Part shown: positions 20,884-33,777 of the stretch, piece after piece
Layout of the letters: each line of letters starts with the position of its first letter
Position numbering within the stretch: the first letter of the stretch is position 1
Assembly (NCBI GenBank): GCA_002224055.1
Contig: AZLU01000086.1
Span: forward strand, 1-64,000
DNA: 64,000 nt
Direction of reading: 5' to 3'
Origin: Pezizomycotina sp. ARF18
Lineage: Eukaryota; Ascomycota
Program-made: the position numbers and the translations under genes
The notes under the pieces: generated by a model
The model's input: the letters and a program-made list of their open reading frames with translations, nothing else
Databases searched by the model: none
What the model was told of the DNA's origin: nothing

Positions 20884-22734
20884 TTTGGCATTTTATATCG
20901 TGCAGGACTGTGGTTTCGAAGGGGCTACCCGAACCGACGGGTTTCAGCGGGATGAGGTGCTGGAATCACGGAATCGCTTATATTTCTTTTTTATGTTTGA
21001 GTTTGAACGTGTCAGCTTGTTAATCTAAGAAGTAATATTATGCGCTTGTGTATACTAGGTAGTCATTTTGATCAATAATACAGGTTGTCGTATATATCAA
21101 TATTGCTTGCAGCTGAACCGTCATCCACAGGTGACGCAGGCGCCGTGGTTTACTAGGGAACCCGGTATATAGAAGCAAAACGTGTGAGATGATAGAGTAC
21201 TCTCCGTTCTGCCCGTACTTCCTCGCGATGCTGACCTCATCTACCACAGAGTATTAACAGTTTCTTTCAATAGAATAGAAGCGCAAGCTGTACCGTGACT
21301 TTGAATAAATTGACACCCCATCTAAGTGAGAACTTACGTCTATAAATCTCTCTAGATTCAAATTATACCCAATCAAATGTTGGATGTTTTTGAATGGGTA
21401 AAGAATATGGTAATAAGATGCAGAAGTTTCTAAGACTCTTAATATAGTAAGGTAGAGAAGGGGAAAGGTATATTTGTTACATATAAATGTATAGATGATA
21501 TAGGTATGCATTTTCTATTTAATGATATTTCATAATTTTATATAACCCTTGTTTTTATTCTTTCTGTCTTAGTCTTCTCCTCCTGATTCTTTCCCTTCTC
21601 CAATTCTTTTCTTCTGATTTCTCTACTGCTAAGACAATCAAAATATTTGATATTTGTTTATAGGAGCCTTGTTGCATCAAATAACGCTCTTTAGTATAAA
21701 TGAACCCTGAAATAAAGAAGAATCGTTTGGGCTTGAAGAAATTTATGAGCCTAACACTAAGCTAAGATGTGAAAATATAAAGGTTTTGCTGCGTATGACC
21801 TTTACTTGAGCGAGGTAGCCGCTTCTTAAAGGAAGCATCCTTGATATTTTACGCCTTATTCGAATTGATCACCCAATCTGCATAATGGATGACGATATCC
21901 TCGATTGCAAAAATCTATCAAGATGGAACAGTTGCTGTAAGCTAAGAGGGATTTTTGGAACAAAGCAATTGTGCCTGGTCTTAAAATAAAATAGTATTGT
22001 CATGGATGGGCATTTCCTCTTCGAAGTTCGAACGCGATTATGAACACCTATCTAGGAAATAGATGATCGTGCGTTTGTTAGAGCTGCTTGGGTAAGACCT
22101 TCCGTCCGTGCCTTCCGTTTCTGTGAGATTCTTCCTTCGGACCTTTCCCTTGTCACGGGCAGGATCGGTAATGCGCCGCGACCCGGCGAGGTTCAAGAGC
22201 AAATCACGACAGAGTAGCCGTCTACATGCCGAGACTATATTGGGAGTGCGCTCTTAGTCTCGTAAGCCGCATTGGCTAGTAAACAGCGTGCTTATACGTG
22301 ACCCCCTTGAACACATTTGTCTGTCGAATCCTCCTATATCAGACCTTTTACACTGGTTATGGAAGTTTTTTCCCCCTCAAAATTTCGCACGGATTACTAA
22401 ACTATAGCCTGGGATCTGATATGATCTGATCGAAAGCTATGAAACTCAATTCACGGACCTCGTATTGCTAACTCTTTGGGTTTATGCTTGCTAAATTCTT
22501 TGTAGATAATCTTTCTTATATGTTTTGTTTATTTTTTTTTTTCCAGCGCCCTAGGATTTGTCATCTGCGCAGCAAAAGGATATGGCGACGAAGAGGGAAA
22601 GGAGTTCACCAGCTGGGACGACGATTCAGTATCTTCTTCAAATCAGGTTTTCATCATTGTGGATAAGACTAAGCTTGTCGATTCGTTTAAGAATCAAGAT
22701 GGTGTTGTAGTGACCAAAAGGCTTGAAAAGAGGG

Positions 22735-22765
<31 letters not shown>

Positions 22766-23976
22766 CAGGTGGGTAGAACTTGGATTCTGATGACATCGTA
22801 GGAGATGGCCTTGAGAGATAGTGAACGAAAATCGAATGGAGACCACGTCAATTGAACATACGATATCCCCAACAATGTTTGCTTGAGAATCTTGATAATC
22901 TTGAAATCGCGGAAAAATCTCCAGGATTTTCCATCTTAACAAACTACCTTACTGGCCAAGATAGTACCGCTTCTTTCAGCAAGTTGAAGGGATACTTGCC
23001 CAGGATGCCGGGCTTTTATTACTTCGGTCAATTCTTTCTAAACCCTTTCAGAGAGCCCGAGTGAGCGTATGGTTCCATATCAAAATTACCGTGTCGCGAC
23101 AAGGTTCTGATCTTCTTTGGACTCGGTGTCTTGTATGATCAGTGATTGCAAGGCGATCACTACCCTTTTGATATGTTTTGCAAACCAGATCGAGCGATAT
23201 CGTCCTCAACTTTCTTGGGAACCATCGAGACTAACCCACGAGTTGTTAGGCGAGTTAGACAAAACAACGGTCTGTTGTGATTCGTTGGTACCGATACTGG
23301 AAGCACTTGGATTCCTTTCGTTTTAACCCCGCATCACACAGCTTCTTGCGTGGTTTTCTCTGCTGAGGTGGCTGTCGTGTTTCCATGGATCCCTCTGCAA
23401 AACTTGGCAATAATGAGGCAATGATTATAACGGCTCTACACTGAACCTATTTCAAAGCACGTTCTTATCTAGAAGGGGAAAGTTAGAGATCTGCAGAGCG
23501 CATAAATGTCCTCATTAAATCATTTTCGCATGTAGGAAAGAGTCCCAAAGGTGCGTTCGCCGTTAACTCCTCAGCTCATCTTATTAGACTATATTTTGAT
23601 AGTTAGCTTGGCTCGCTCGGCACTTGAAAGTACTTATTCACAGCGTGGACCAAGGAAACATTATTCTTGCTTCTTGAGATAGATCACAAGCACAATAGGC
23701 AGCATCTGAAAACCTTTTGTTCGCGAGCGATGAGAGTTGAGGCGAGTGATGAGCATTGGCCACCAGAAAACGGGAACCAAAAAAAGTCCTAATAATAGAA
23801 AACCCGGTGGTCGTGCCAGCCTCCCGTTTCCTGGTTGGATCACGGTACGAGACGGACGGGGCGCACGGGTAGCGGGTCTAGACGGAAGGCGTTTTTTTTT
23901 CGGGGCCAAAAATGGACAGAAATAAATGAAAGAGGTCGATCAGAACGTGCGTCGTGAGAGCGTATGAAGCCTTGTA
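20884..23976. other. Long gene-poor stretch
   Basis: The part at 21030-21760 is AT-rich without repeat ends. A T28 tract lies at 22738-22765. One exon-like segment lies at 22547-22737 (listed separately). The remainder has only short frames without domains. Confidence 0.35.
22547..22737 (+). CDS. Isolated exon-like coding segment
   Basis: After a pyrimidine-rich acceptor (TTTCCAG at 22540-22546) one frame reads ALGFVICAAKGYGDEEGKEF, then TSWDDDSVSSSNQVFIIVDK, then TKLVDSFKNQDGVVVTK. It runs without stops into a T28 tract. Residue use looks protein-like, unlike the surroundings. No upstream exon or family could be identified. It may be the remains of a gene cut by the homopolymer tract. Confidence 0.25.
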
Positions 23977-25041
23977 CTGTATACCCGTGCATAATTTTAC
24001 CGTCACACCTAATTTTATTTTCTTTTTTACAGGGTATATATATAAAAGGTACCAAATCTAACAAAACAACGCTAATATTTAATATAGCCGCCGCCAGCTA
24101 TAATTACTACCTAAATATGTTGAGGCATACTCTCCGTTATAATCTTAATACTCTTCTCCGTTAGTCACTCTCACTCCTAAAATATAACGTTATAATATTA
24201 TTAAAATTCTTATATCTCTAATAGACACTAGTGGTATATAGTTATACATTATTTTCTATTAATATTAAGCTATATATATGTACTTATAGTTTTATTCTAG
24301 CGTTAAGTACATGTACATACTTAAAGTAAATAGCGTAGTTAATAGTACTATAATCCTTCTTATTCTATAATAATACTAAATATTTTTTATAACTTTATAT
24401 ACCCCTATATATTATTAATTTTTTATTAAGCACTTTATTAGCTATAAATCAAAGAATACTAAGGCTTATTATTACCGTCGTTACCTAGTAAATATGCGAA
24501 AATTAGATTATATTTTTAGATATAATAAATTTATAATAACTACATTAGTTAAAGCTAAGGCATAATATATCTTTATAAAAGTAGTATTTAAGATTATATA
24601 CAATGTATATCTAAGATAAATACCTTATAACTTTATTATGAATAGCGTATTTAATAAATTGATCTATAATTTAATTATTTAATAGCCGTTTATAGTTTTT
24701 TTTTTTAGTGTCGCGGAGGTATTCATTATATAGTTAACTGTTTATTCAGGTCGATTATAGTACTAGCTATATCTATAGCTATCTAACCTACTTCATTATA
24801 TAGTATTTTTATAGCTACATATAATTTATATAGATAGTACTTATATTAAGATCTGAAGGCCGGTTCATCTATTTTTTTAGATTTTTTTTTAAAGGGGGGG
24901 TATTAAGGGTACTAGATTTTTTAATATTTTAGTTAATAAGGAGTCTTATACCTCTTTTTAAAAGGTACTAAAATCGTTCCCAGCTTAACACTAAAAAAAA
25001 TAAAATTTGATGTGACGGTAAAATTATGCAAGGGTATACAG
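23977..25041. mobile_element. Tc1/mariner-like TIR DNA transposon, RIP-degraded
   Basis: The left end CTGTATACCCGTGCATAATT and following TTACCGTCACA (23977-24007) match, in inverted orientation, the right end (25011-25041) with one difference. Looser similarity continues for another 15 bases (AATTTTATTTT). Both ends abut a TA dinucleotide (23975-23976 and 25042-25043), the target duplication of Tc1/mariner elements. The 1,065-bp interior is extremely TA-rich, without any long open frame, as expected after heavy RIP. It is either a dead short mariner-type copy or a non-autonomous derivative. There is no transposase I can read. Confidence 0.8.
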
Positions 25042-27081
25042 TAGTATCTACCCAGAAAAAACACACGCAGAGCATTTTCAAGCAATTCTGTCATTCTAGC
25101 TGCGGGGAAACAACCTGGAGAGGCCACCGGGAAAAGCCTCTGAAGTCACCAAAGCTTTACTCTCTCAAGGGCTCCAAGCTAGAGCAGAGAATAGCAATAA
25201 AAAATGACCCGATATTTACATTCAATCTATTCTATTCTAAGCGCCCCCACAGTATCATTCCGACCCGTTCCCTGTGTGAGCCATGGTTGCGAGCCAAGCT
25301 TTCTGCTAGCGGAAGGGGAAAAAGAAAATTAGTGATACTACTGCCTAGCTGCTTAGCGTAATTACAATGACGATGACAATGATTCGGATTAAATGAACAA
25401 TATAAGCGGGAAGGAGAGTAGGATTATAACGGTCACTTGTAGCTTGTGGAAATCTCGTCGCGAACTTCGTGGTTGAACGCTTGCGCCTGGGAATTACTAG
25501 TCCTGCATAGTATATTATCCTCTAATCACTTTGCATTTTCGAATAGACGACAAAGAAAAGTCCTTCCCATGCTGACTCCTTAGGCCATAAGAAATTGCCG
25601 CTTTGTGAAATGCTATATAATATCGCTGCTATGCTATATGTTTTCACCGTGGCCGCCATTGATTGCACACCAGCCCTGTTCACATTAATCTTGGGCTTCT
25701 GGGCCTACGGTGCGTTCTTTCTTGAAGCCCCACTTGCAAAGAAGTGATCTTCAGATCGTCATATTGTTCTGTCCATTAAGCGGCCTTAATTTTGTGCTCG
25801 GGGCAATCACACTTAATCCCAGGGCTGCAAATGCAGTCTTTTACGAAATCTTTTTCTTCGACGCACTGGGGTAGTCCCCGCAATCATCCATTCCGCACTA
25901 TTTAGGCTAAATGGTAATCACTGCACCGCAAAGCTCTATCAGACTCCAGAGTACTCTAGGTACGGCAAGGATTTCTGTTGTTGTTGTTGTTGTTGTTACT
26001 GTTGTTGCTAACTTGATATAGAGCTTTGGAACTAAGGAGTTACGTCTTTCCGAGGAGTTCGAAGTTGATCCCCAGTAATCCCCAAATTCTGGCAGGGGCT
26101 GGACGGGTTTGTGTATCACTGTGCCCACACATGGGCCCCGGTTCTTCGCATTCGCTCTAACGCTTTACTAAGTTAATCTAGTATGAAAGAGTTCCGAGGC
26201 AATAAAATTGCACAAGAAAAAACGCTGTTCCAATGGTAGTCGTTAATATTACGCTTCACGGTTAAGTATGCTAGTGCTTATCGGTCGTCAGACGGTTCCC
26301 TCATCGAGTTGGTTCCATGTCCTTACGCTATAACAACAAAACGCGTTTTTTTTTTTTTTTTTTTTTTTTTTCATCTTTTCAGTATGACCATTACTTCCGA
26401 TAGATGGTGATCCCGTTCAAAAAGCAATATGCTATGTTGATCGGTGACCCAGAGTTCAGCGGAGGTTGGTCGAAGGCGATATCCATTTCGGCGAGCTTGT
26501 GTTTACTGGATTACCTTCTGACGCGGGTAGCGACGTCCAATTCACGGGGGCATATTCCGTATAGTTCACCCTTCTGATCGACATTGAGATGAGAGAAAAA
26601 CCGCTCACGACTTGGTCCGGAACCTCACATTCCTTCCTCTCAGTTAGTGAGCTTTCCTTGATTTGCGAGCGCATCCGGCATCCAAGCAAGAAGTTCAGGA
26701 AAACATTGTGTTCACGTAATCCATGACTCCAGTTCGAGAGCATGTTCATCGACGCGGAGCCGGTTCCAGTCCTTCTCATCCTGCAAATGAGCCATGTGCG
26801 TCATCATCACTGACCAGAACAACGGAGCAAGCGCATCGCCAAACTAGCAAACCGGCTAACCCATAGCACCTCACTGCTCACAAGTTTGTCTATAAAACCC
26901 TCCTTTCTCCCCTCTGTCGACACCATTCTTTCTCATCCTCACCCTCATCATCCTTTCAAAGCAATTTACATTCACTCTTCAAAGCATCAATCCCACTTCA
27001 CAAACTTGCAATCGCAAAACCCACGCGACCATTCCCAAAAATCACAAGTTTTACAAAAAACAGCCTCTCACTCCAAATCAA
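25042..27081. other. Intergenic with a TTG microsatellite and a T26 tract
   Basis: A (TTG)n run lies at about 25976-26008 and 26 T at 26346-26371. Frames at 25026-25361 and 26456-26779 have no recognisable content. Confidence 0.35.
26891..26951 (+). promoter_or_regulatory. TATA box and CATCAT element of the 27082 gene
   Basis: TATAAAA (26891-26897) is followed by a C/T-rich stretch and CATCAT at 26946-26951, about 55 bases downstream. This is the usual layout of a strongly expressed fungal gene. Confidence 0.5.
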
Positions 27082-27461
27082 ATGCAGTACTCCGTCATCG
27101 CCTTCGTTTCCCTCATCGCCACCGCTGCGCTGCCCCCATGGTGGTTCTCCCCGGCCTTCCAACACTAAAACGGTTGCCCACACGGTTAACATCAACGTGA
27201 GTCAATAAACTTCCAAGTTCACTTCTTCCCTGTTTCTCTTGACGGTATTCAACCCATACTCTCTAACACATTACTAACATGCCCTTTTTCTTCTGTATAA
27301 CAGAACTGCGATCAATCCTGCGAGTCCACGCTCTCCTCTCCGTAGCCGACTGCCTCGCACAGGGCCTTCAGGTCGTCAACAACTGCCAGGGTAATATCCT
27401 CAACGACCTCAACGGCAACAACATCCTCAGCGGCAACAAGCTCATCGTCCACATCATCTAA
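27082..27461 (+). CDS. Small secreted cysteine-containing protein, two exons, frame-broken
   Basis: The start MQYSVIAFVSLIATAA is a signal peptide. In the next frame come PMVVLPGLPTLK and AHTVNIN. A GT-AG intron spans 27197-27303. Exon 2 gives NCDQSCESTLSS and VADCLAQGLQVVNNCQGNIL, and ends GNNILSGNKLIVHII at 27461. The mature protein would have about 70 residues with four cysteines in an Asn-rich context. It resembles small secreted proteins abundant in plant-associated fungi, but no family is recognised. Frame changes are needed in both exons. Confidence 0.65.
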
Positions 27462-28250
27462 TTTCTCGATTTTAACCTTATATACCTCTGTACTTGTATG
27501 TATAACGGGACTTTAACGCCCATGACGCTCCTTATACCCGATAAATTTCTGATCATCGACGATACACACTGACCCACATCTCACTCCTTTACAAGAACTC
27601 ATAGCATATTGGTATTGCTTTATCATTTAATGTGGAGGAAAGAGACCGGAGGTTATCACCTGAAGGATACCGTGGGAAGTAATGATGGTGGGATTACACG
27701 TCGGCGCCGCCCCTTCAACTTGTTTCTGAGCGCTCAACAGGACAAACTACAAAGGGCCTCGCGGCGCGGCACACGCTTTGGAGAAAATAAACCATCTACG
27801 TGTCTTAATGAATAATATTTTGTAAACTTAGTATTGCGAACTTTATAGGACCTCACTTATATGAATGAGAAAATTAATTAACAAGTAATCAATAATGAAG
27901 TATAATCGTTTCAAATGATATGTATGGTGAACTACAAAAAATCAATAACAAAAAGTGAGGGAGATTGATTAACAGGGTGTTGATACAGAAAGAGAAATAG
28001 ACGACTTGAAAAGATAATGATAACTAAAAAAAGAAAAAAAGAAAAGAAAAAAAAAAAACGACATGAAATGCATTCTATAATTGTAGCTGATAGACCCGCC
28101 ATAGGCATAACAACTCTACCCATTGCGAAAAACTAGTATAAGACGCGTTGAAGAGGGGCCAGAATAAGTATCTGGTAAACATAGTAGTAGTTGGTTTGGT
28201 TATACGTAGAGGGTAAAATCAAAGGAGACGAAAGGAAACTCGATGTCTGT
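27462..28250. other. Intergenic, no gene recognised
   Basis: The stretch is the 3' flank of two converging small secreted protein genes. An A-rich run lies at about 28026-28058. No repeat ends or domains are seen. Confidence 0.35.
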
Positions 28251-28833
28251 TTAAAGATGTGGAGGCTTGGGGAAGGGACGGGCTGCAAATTCTCTGAAGA
28301 AGTCTGCACGCTGGCCCTCCAACATACCGCCGGTGTACTGGTTAAGCCGGGAGCCTCTCTATGCACCCAATTCGTCCCTGGTACAAAGTCAAATAATACG
28401 ACGTTAGCAATAAGCTCCACTTCAAAACTCATCGTAAATCCTCATAGATCTCAAGGGAAGGAAGAGGAAAGTCACTTACCTTGAAGACGGCTCGTAATAG
28501 GGTTCACAGCATTGGACAACAAGTTCCCTGCCCCTGTCATAGCGCGCTGGAACGTGTTCGGTTGGGCCCGCTCTCGCCGCGGCTTGTTGTCCAATATATT
28601 CTGCTGCCACGGCGCGGACCGACCAGGGTGGTTTCCAATATTTGGTAACTGACGGTTTAAACCTTGCTGCTGTACCGGGTGGGCGGTGGCGGGCTGGTTC
28701 GCCATTTGCTGGAAGGGATTCAGCATCTGGCCGTTCGGTGGCGGCGTTACAGGAGTCGAAGGGTTCCCGGGTACTGGGGCCGCAAGAGCGGAGGTGCGAA
28801 TGCAGCGAGGATGGCGGTGGATGAGACCTTCAT
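28251..28833 (-). CDS. Small secreted Pro/Gln/Asn-rich protein, two exons, frame-broken
   Basis: The start MKVSSTAILAAFA at 28833 is a signal peptide. After a shift, APVPGNPSTP is followed by an open stretch NPFQQMANQPATAHPVQQQG and then QRAMTGAGNLLSNAVNPITS. The intron is 28378-28479 (GTAAGTG...CAG). Exon 2 is best read as NQYTGGMLEGQRADFFREF, then AARPFPKPPHL and a stop at 28251. The mature chain of about 130 residues is low in Cys and probably disordered. There is no known family. A TATA box lies 340 bases upstream. Confidence 0.6.
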
Positions 28834-30268
28834 TGTGAAAAAGCGAGATATTACGATGAAAGAATAAATGAGTACGTTACTCTAGTTATAATCGATTAGG
28901 AGAGAAGTGGCTGGCTCTTCGCAGAAATAGAATATGAAGAAAGAAAATGAAAAGAGAAGCGGTGAAGAATGCTTTCAAATTTACAAGTCGCACGGTTGGG
29001 ATATTTATGGAATGATCCTTAATACTTAAAAGAGTGTTTCTGGTTGTAAAGAGTGAATATTGCTGCGGACGAACGGCTTTAGTAGAGAAAGAGGTAGATA
29101 GAAGAGCTTATGATGCTGATCGAGGTATGATGAGAGAAGGTTAGACCCCGATGGACGCAGATCGCAAGTATTTATACAGAATCTACAGCCTTTCGTTTCT
29201 TTTACCTTTCCAGATCATGAACAAAGTTATTATTGATACCGTAAAAGCGCCGGAGACTTCGCTCGAATGACGTCCTTGATGCCCAACTCGTGAATATCTT
29301 AGAAGGGAGCTATTCTTAAATTATCTTAGATGCAATCGAGCTACGAGATGTCTCAAGAACCTGAAGGCATTGAAGCTCCTATAATCTAAGACCTCGTGAG
29401 ATCTGACTCAAAACGGTTTCTCTCCACAACATTGCCGAGACTTGGAACAGTAACGCAACAACCGCGCTCAAATCGACTGATGACATGATAGTCGCAAACG
29501 TTTTGGATCTAGCGCCAAACCACTTAATAAAAGCGTAGGACTCCTCGATGATAAAGCATGTAGCCAAGCGCCGCAGATACGGTTCTCAGCAGATCAGTGC
29601 CGGCTAGTGCCGGCTATGAGATCATAAACGAAGAGACCAAGAAAACAAAAGATATATAAAATATAATCTGATACGGTAAGTATACTATTTTCTGAAAATA
29701 GATTTGGTCTTTATAGTGTTTCAATATCTTATCCAAAAAGAGTTATATGGAGCCTGCTAAAGAATCTCATCCTTAGAGTTAATATTATTCCAACGTCCAT
29801 TACTAATTTGATGGTAGCAGGTCTTTGGCTTAGCTTAACCTCGTCTCGGGACGATTGTCACCTCCCACTCGACATTCGGTAGATAGCGAGCCGGCAGATG
29901 CCTCTGAGGATCGTTGTTGTAGTCTTGATGTGAAGCAGGTAGTGCTTATTACTTGAGCCGTTAAGCTCTCGAGAAGGCACGTCGAGGCCGGGCCCGTTTG
30001 AACAAAACATCTACTCTTTGTGTCCTTTTTGTATCAGTTGAATCACCAAGGCTCGGGAGGGAACTTTAAGTGAAAGCACGCTACATAGATTCAGCCGTGA
30101 ATCACCCGTAAACTCGGAGTACTAAGCAGTAAGTTGCTAACCTGGAAGATATGAAACCATCAACAATATAGACTGTAAAACAAACCATCACCATTATCGA
30201 TCCTGGCCATCAACCATCATAGATACGGCAGAAAATTACAAAGTCCCGGTTCTCTCCGTTAATGCATC
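28834..30268. other. Intergenic; promoter of the 28833 gene and nothing else recognised
   Basis: A TATAAATAC box is at 29168-29176 and AGCATCAT (minus strand) at 29110-29117. A short direct repeat TGCCGGCTA (twice) lies at about 29598-29617. There are no convincing genes. Confidence 0.35.
29110..29176 (-). promoter_or_regulatory. TATA box and AGCATCAT element of the 28833 gene
   Basis: TATAAATAC (29168-29176) and AGCATCAT (29110-29117) are spaced 51-59 bases apart, as at the hydrophobin and 1339 genes. Confidence 0.5.
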
Positions 30269-31480
30269 ATGGCAAGCCTTCAGTCCCTGCCGGAAGAAAT
30301 CCTGATCCAGATCCTGGAACTCCTAAGAGTATTACTACCATGTCTCCAAAGAGCCACCTTGACGAAATCAACATCATGCATCATTACTAGAGTAAATTAA
30401 TCCTGGAAAACAAGAAAATGGATGGAACAATAAAATCAACGTAGTGTGATGCTAACGCTGGTAGATTTGACTGGAGACATAGAGTTGCGCATTGAAACGC
30501 TTGCGCCTGTTTGTCAGCGCCTTGACAAGGCTCCTCGCCGCCCCTCTTCCGATCCGTCACCTTCCGCGTACCGTTGCTCACGATGCTTCGTGCCCCTTCC
30601 GGTCGAATTTCGACGATACTGCGATGATGATGTTACACGTGATCCGCAATGAGGATACTGATGAGGATGAGGATGAGGATGCCAATGAGGATGAGGATCC
30701 TCCTAAAAGTGTGACTGCCGCCGAGACGGTGACCAATGCCAACACCCCCGATGCTTCCTTCAGCTTCGTCGAGAGCATCGAGCCTCGACCAATCACATTC
30801 AACATCACGAGCCCTGTATCCACCAACCGACTCCTTCATCCTCCCTATTCGCCTAAACTAGATTCGGTCGCGTCTGTTAGTAGCCCGACATACACGCTGC
30901 GAGCGGAACCACAGTCAATTTATCGTCGACGAAGAGACAACAAATTCATTTCCCGAAGGTTCAGCGCGCTGGCCCATCAGCTCACTATAAGAACATCACG
31001 GTTCTTCAAGTTCACCACCCGTCCGGAGATCGCGAGATCGTGTATTCCCGCGGTGCGCTATAATTTCGCCTGAGTTGAGAGAATACGCGTCCGCCGCGGC
31101 CGTACCAACTTACCTCACCAAGTTCAAGCTTGTCATGGCAGACCTGCGCTTCCTTCCGCCGAAGGATATCCAGGTTCTCAACGGTGCCATCAGACGAGCC
31201 AAACCTGGCATTTCGTCTCTCTCAGGATGTCTTACGTCATCGTAAATGCGGATTTATTCGTGGAATGATTTAGGACGCTGGACGCGGCAAAAGTGACATC
31301 TCTGAGGTTGTGTTTGCAAGATCATCTTGGTCTCGCGGTTACGGGATCATCATCGAGATGCTACCGTCTTCGGCGGTTATCGAGGACCTGGTCCATCTTG
31401 GTATATTAGTCGAATCCGTTACATTTCCCGATCGCGATGAGAGATGCGATATCCAAGGTTCTGAATACACCGAAAGTGCT
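30269..31480 (+). CDS. F-box-like protein with an acidic repeat, frame-broken
   Basis: The N-terminus MASLQSLPEEILIQILELLR is a good F-box start. The second large piece (30492-31073) contains an Asp/Glu run (NEDTDEDEDEDANEDEDPP) encoded by GATGAG repeats at about 30650-30710. Later pieces include KFKLVMADLRFLPPKDIQVL, LDAAKVTSLRLCLQDHLG (leucine-rich-repeat-like) and SSAVIEDLVHLGILVESV. F-box proteins present substrates to SCF ubiquitin ligases. The C-terminal part usually binds the target, which is unknown here. Several frame changes are needed. The end is uncertain because the next gene begins close by. Confidence 0.5.
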
Positions 31481-31484
31481 ACAT

Positions 31485-33218
31485 GATGTTTCTGCAGCTC
31501 TTCCCCCGACGGTACAGAATCCAAAACAGAGCTTGGAGACTCTGCTGGCTGTCCTCGATGAGCTTCCCACCGATAAGCAACATCTAGCGGTGATAGCGAC
31601 GGTCGTGGTATCGAACTTTCTAGCGCTGGTAGCTGTTTCGCTAAGAGTATACGCCGAGGAGAGTAACCGACAAACTCTGGCCGGACGACTGGTGGGCTAT
31701 TGTTGGCATGGTATGCGAAAAACCGATCCTGATTAAGGGATCGAGTCAATCGATAGCGATATTTTCTTGAACCGAGTCTCACATGTTCTTGCAGATCTGC
31801 TCGCTCCTCTCCCGTGTCTTATACATAGTTCCAACTAGATTGCCGGAAGTTCTTGTCACATATGGGACATTTCGTTTCGGGAACTTCAACTATGGACAAT
31901 CCTAATTCCTTAAATTCCAGAAATGTAGTTTTACTATATTCAGCAAACGAACCGTGCTAACTTGAATGGTGTTGGGTATCGTATCCAGATCATCACTCTT
32001 GCAGAAATTTGTTTGCTACGACCGCGATCATCCCCCATCAAAATAAGTTTTCTGGTCATTTATCACAGCCTTTCGCCTGATTTGTGGTATCGCCGCGCAA
32101 TATTCGCGGTCGGATTTGCGACAATAGCAGTGTCGGCTACGGGTATCTTCCTCTTCATATTCCAGTGCGACCCCGTGGACCAGGGAATTCATCTCTTGAC
32201 CGCGAAGTGTCTCGATCGGATAAGCGTATTCTCTGCGTGGGGCGCATTGACAGTCGCCACCGATATCATGCTACTGTAGGCACACCCGCGGGACGAGATC
32301 GCGGAAGAAGAGAATAGCGAGATTCCACAACATTCCAATGAGAATCACTTGGCTGATGAATAATAAATTACATATAGGGTTCTTCCAGTCAGCAAAGTTG
32401 CGCAGCTTAACTTTAAAAACAAGGAGAAGATTATTATCATCGGGATGTTCTCCGCTGGTGGTTTGTAAGTCGCTTTCACAATATCGCTCTTGTACACCCA
32501 CCTACGCTCATTGATACCTAACAACTTATGAATTTGTTCTTTCCAGAGTCAGCGTCGCAAGCATTATTCGAGTCATTGTTCTCAATCGCGTATTTAAAGC
32601 GATCGACAAAACATATATGATCCTGGGACCCGGTATTTGGAGCCAGGAAGTGACGCCTACATGATCCCCATCCTTATGAGCCTTCAACATCTCCATAGAC
32701 ACAATTCTAACCGACACATACCCGGATAAAGAGTTGAGGTCGGCTTAGGGGTCATAATATCCTGTCTTCCAGCCTTGAAGCACCTCTTTAACTTTAGTTC
32801 AAACCGAGCATAAAACGCCGCCACTCCATCCTCTCCAACATCCTTTACTCAATTCGGCGGAGAAAACACTCATCCACAACGACCACGACTGTTTCGACAA
32901 GAACGCGACATTGGGATCGAACGCCAGCGACGTACCAGGGCCCTCACCGGTATATCAAGGCAAGCAGCACCTGAGAAGTATGGGTAGTAGGTTCATTGTG
33001 ACACAACGACCGCAACAACAAAGTCGGGGATCGGCACGTACGGCCAGGACGAGAGATGATATGGAGCCAAGGAAGGCCAGGAGGACTGAGCGCGCCGAGG
33101 CACTACAGCCATCTAGGGGAACCGAGGTTCGCCCTCGAGCAGTTCTTCCGGAGCTATGCTCTTGGAGAAGATGGACCGAATAGAGGTACATGAGGATGGG
33201 GTAGACCCTTCAGCCTAG
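31485..33218 (+). CDS. SAT4-family (fungal rhodopsin domain) integral membrane protein, frame-broken
   Basis: In order the frames give VVVSNFLALVAVSLRVYAEE (first helix), PDDWWAIVGM (DDWW motif) and a donor GTATGC at about 31712. The longest piece follows: KISFLVIYHSLSPDLWYRRA, VSATGIFLFIFQCDPVDQG and WGALTVATDIMLL. Further on are IIIIGMFSAGG and VGLGVIISCLPALKHLF. FQC-PV, a late TDI and the final GVI-CLPALK are hallmarks of the family. A polar tail runs to a stop at about 33216. Several shifts and at least two introns are implied. Start uncertain. The role is presumably sensory or receptor-like at the plasma membrane, by family analogy only. Confidence 0.75.
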
Positions 33219-33743
33219 ATGTTATTATATCTATGAAGATTGACTGTGGCCTTTTTTTTTATTGCAAAGTCGCTATAAATTAAACATTCTGGAGTTTTTT
33301 GATCGTCACCAACCAGTAATAAGCAAGGTCTTTCGGGTGTCCAAGACTACAATCGTCTTTTCGTAATAATACCATGGATTATCTCAGTGAAATTGCTTGT
33401 AGAGAACCAATAACAGGACGCCGTATTTGCACTCCGCTCATGCTCATGCCAGAGTGGTTATTTCACGGGATCTTCAACGTAGGGTCAAATCCTCAGATGC
33501 CATCTTCAACCCAATAACTTCAATAATTATGCAATCTATCCAAAAGCCATGCGAAGAGACCAAAGATATTGGCTTACTAGTCCCCAACTTGTGCTAATGC
33601 CGAGCTCTGTCGGACCCGTAGTGAAAATTATAGGACAACCATATAATTTATACGTAGGACGAGGCTAAAGTCAAATTTCGGCGAGAGAAGAGGGGGGGAA
33701 GTCTAAAAGGGAAAGGAAAAGGCCGGCCTCCCCTTGACTTATA

Positions 33744-33777
<34 letters not shown>

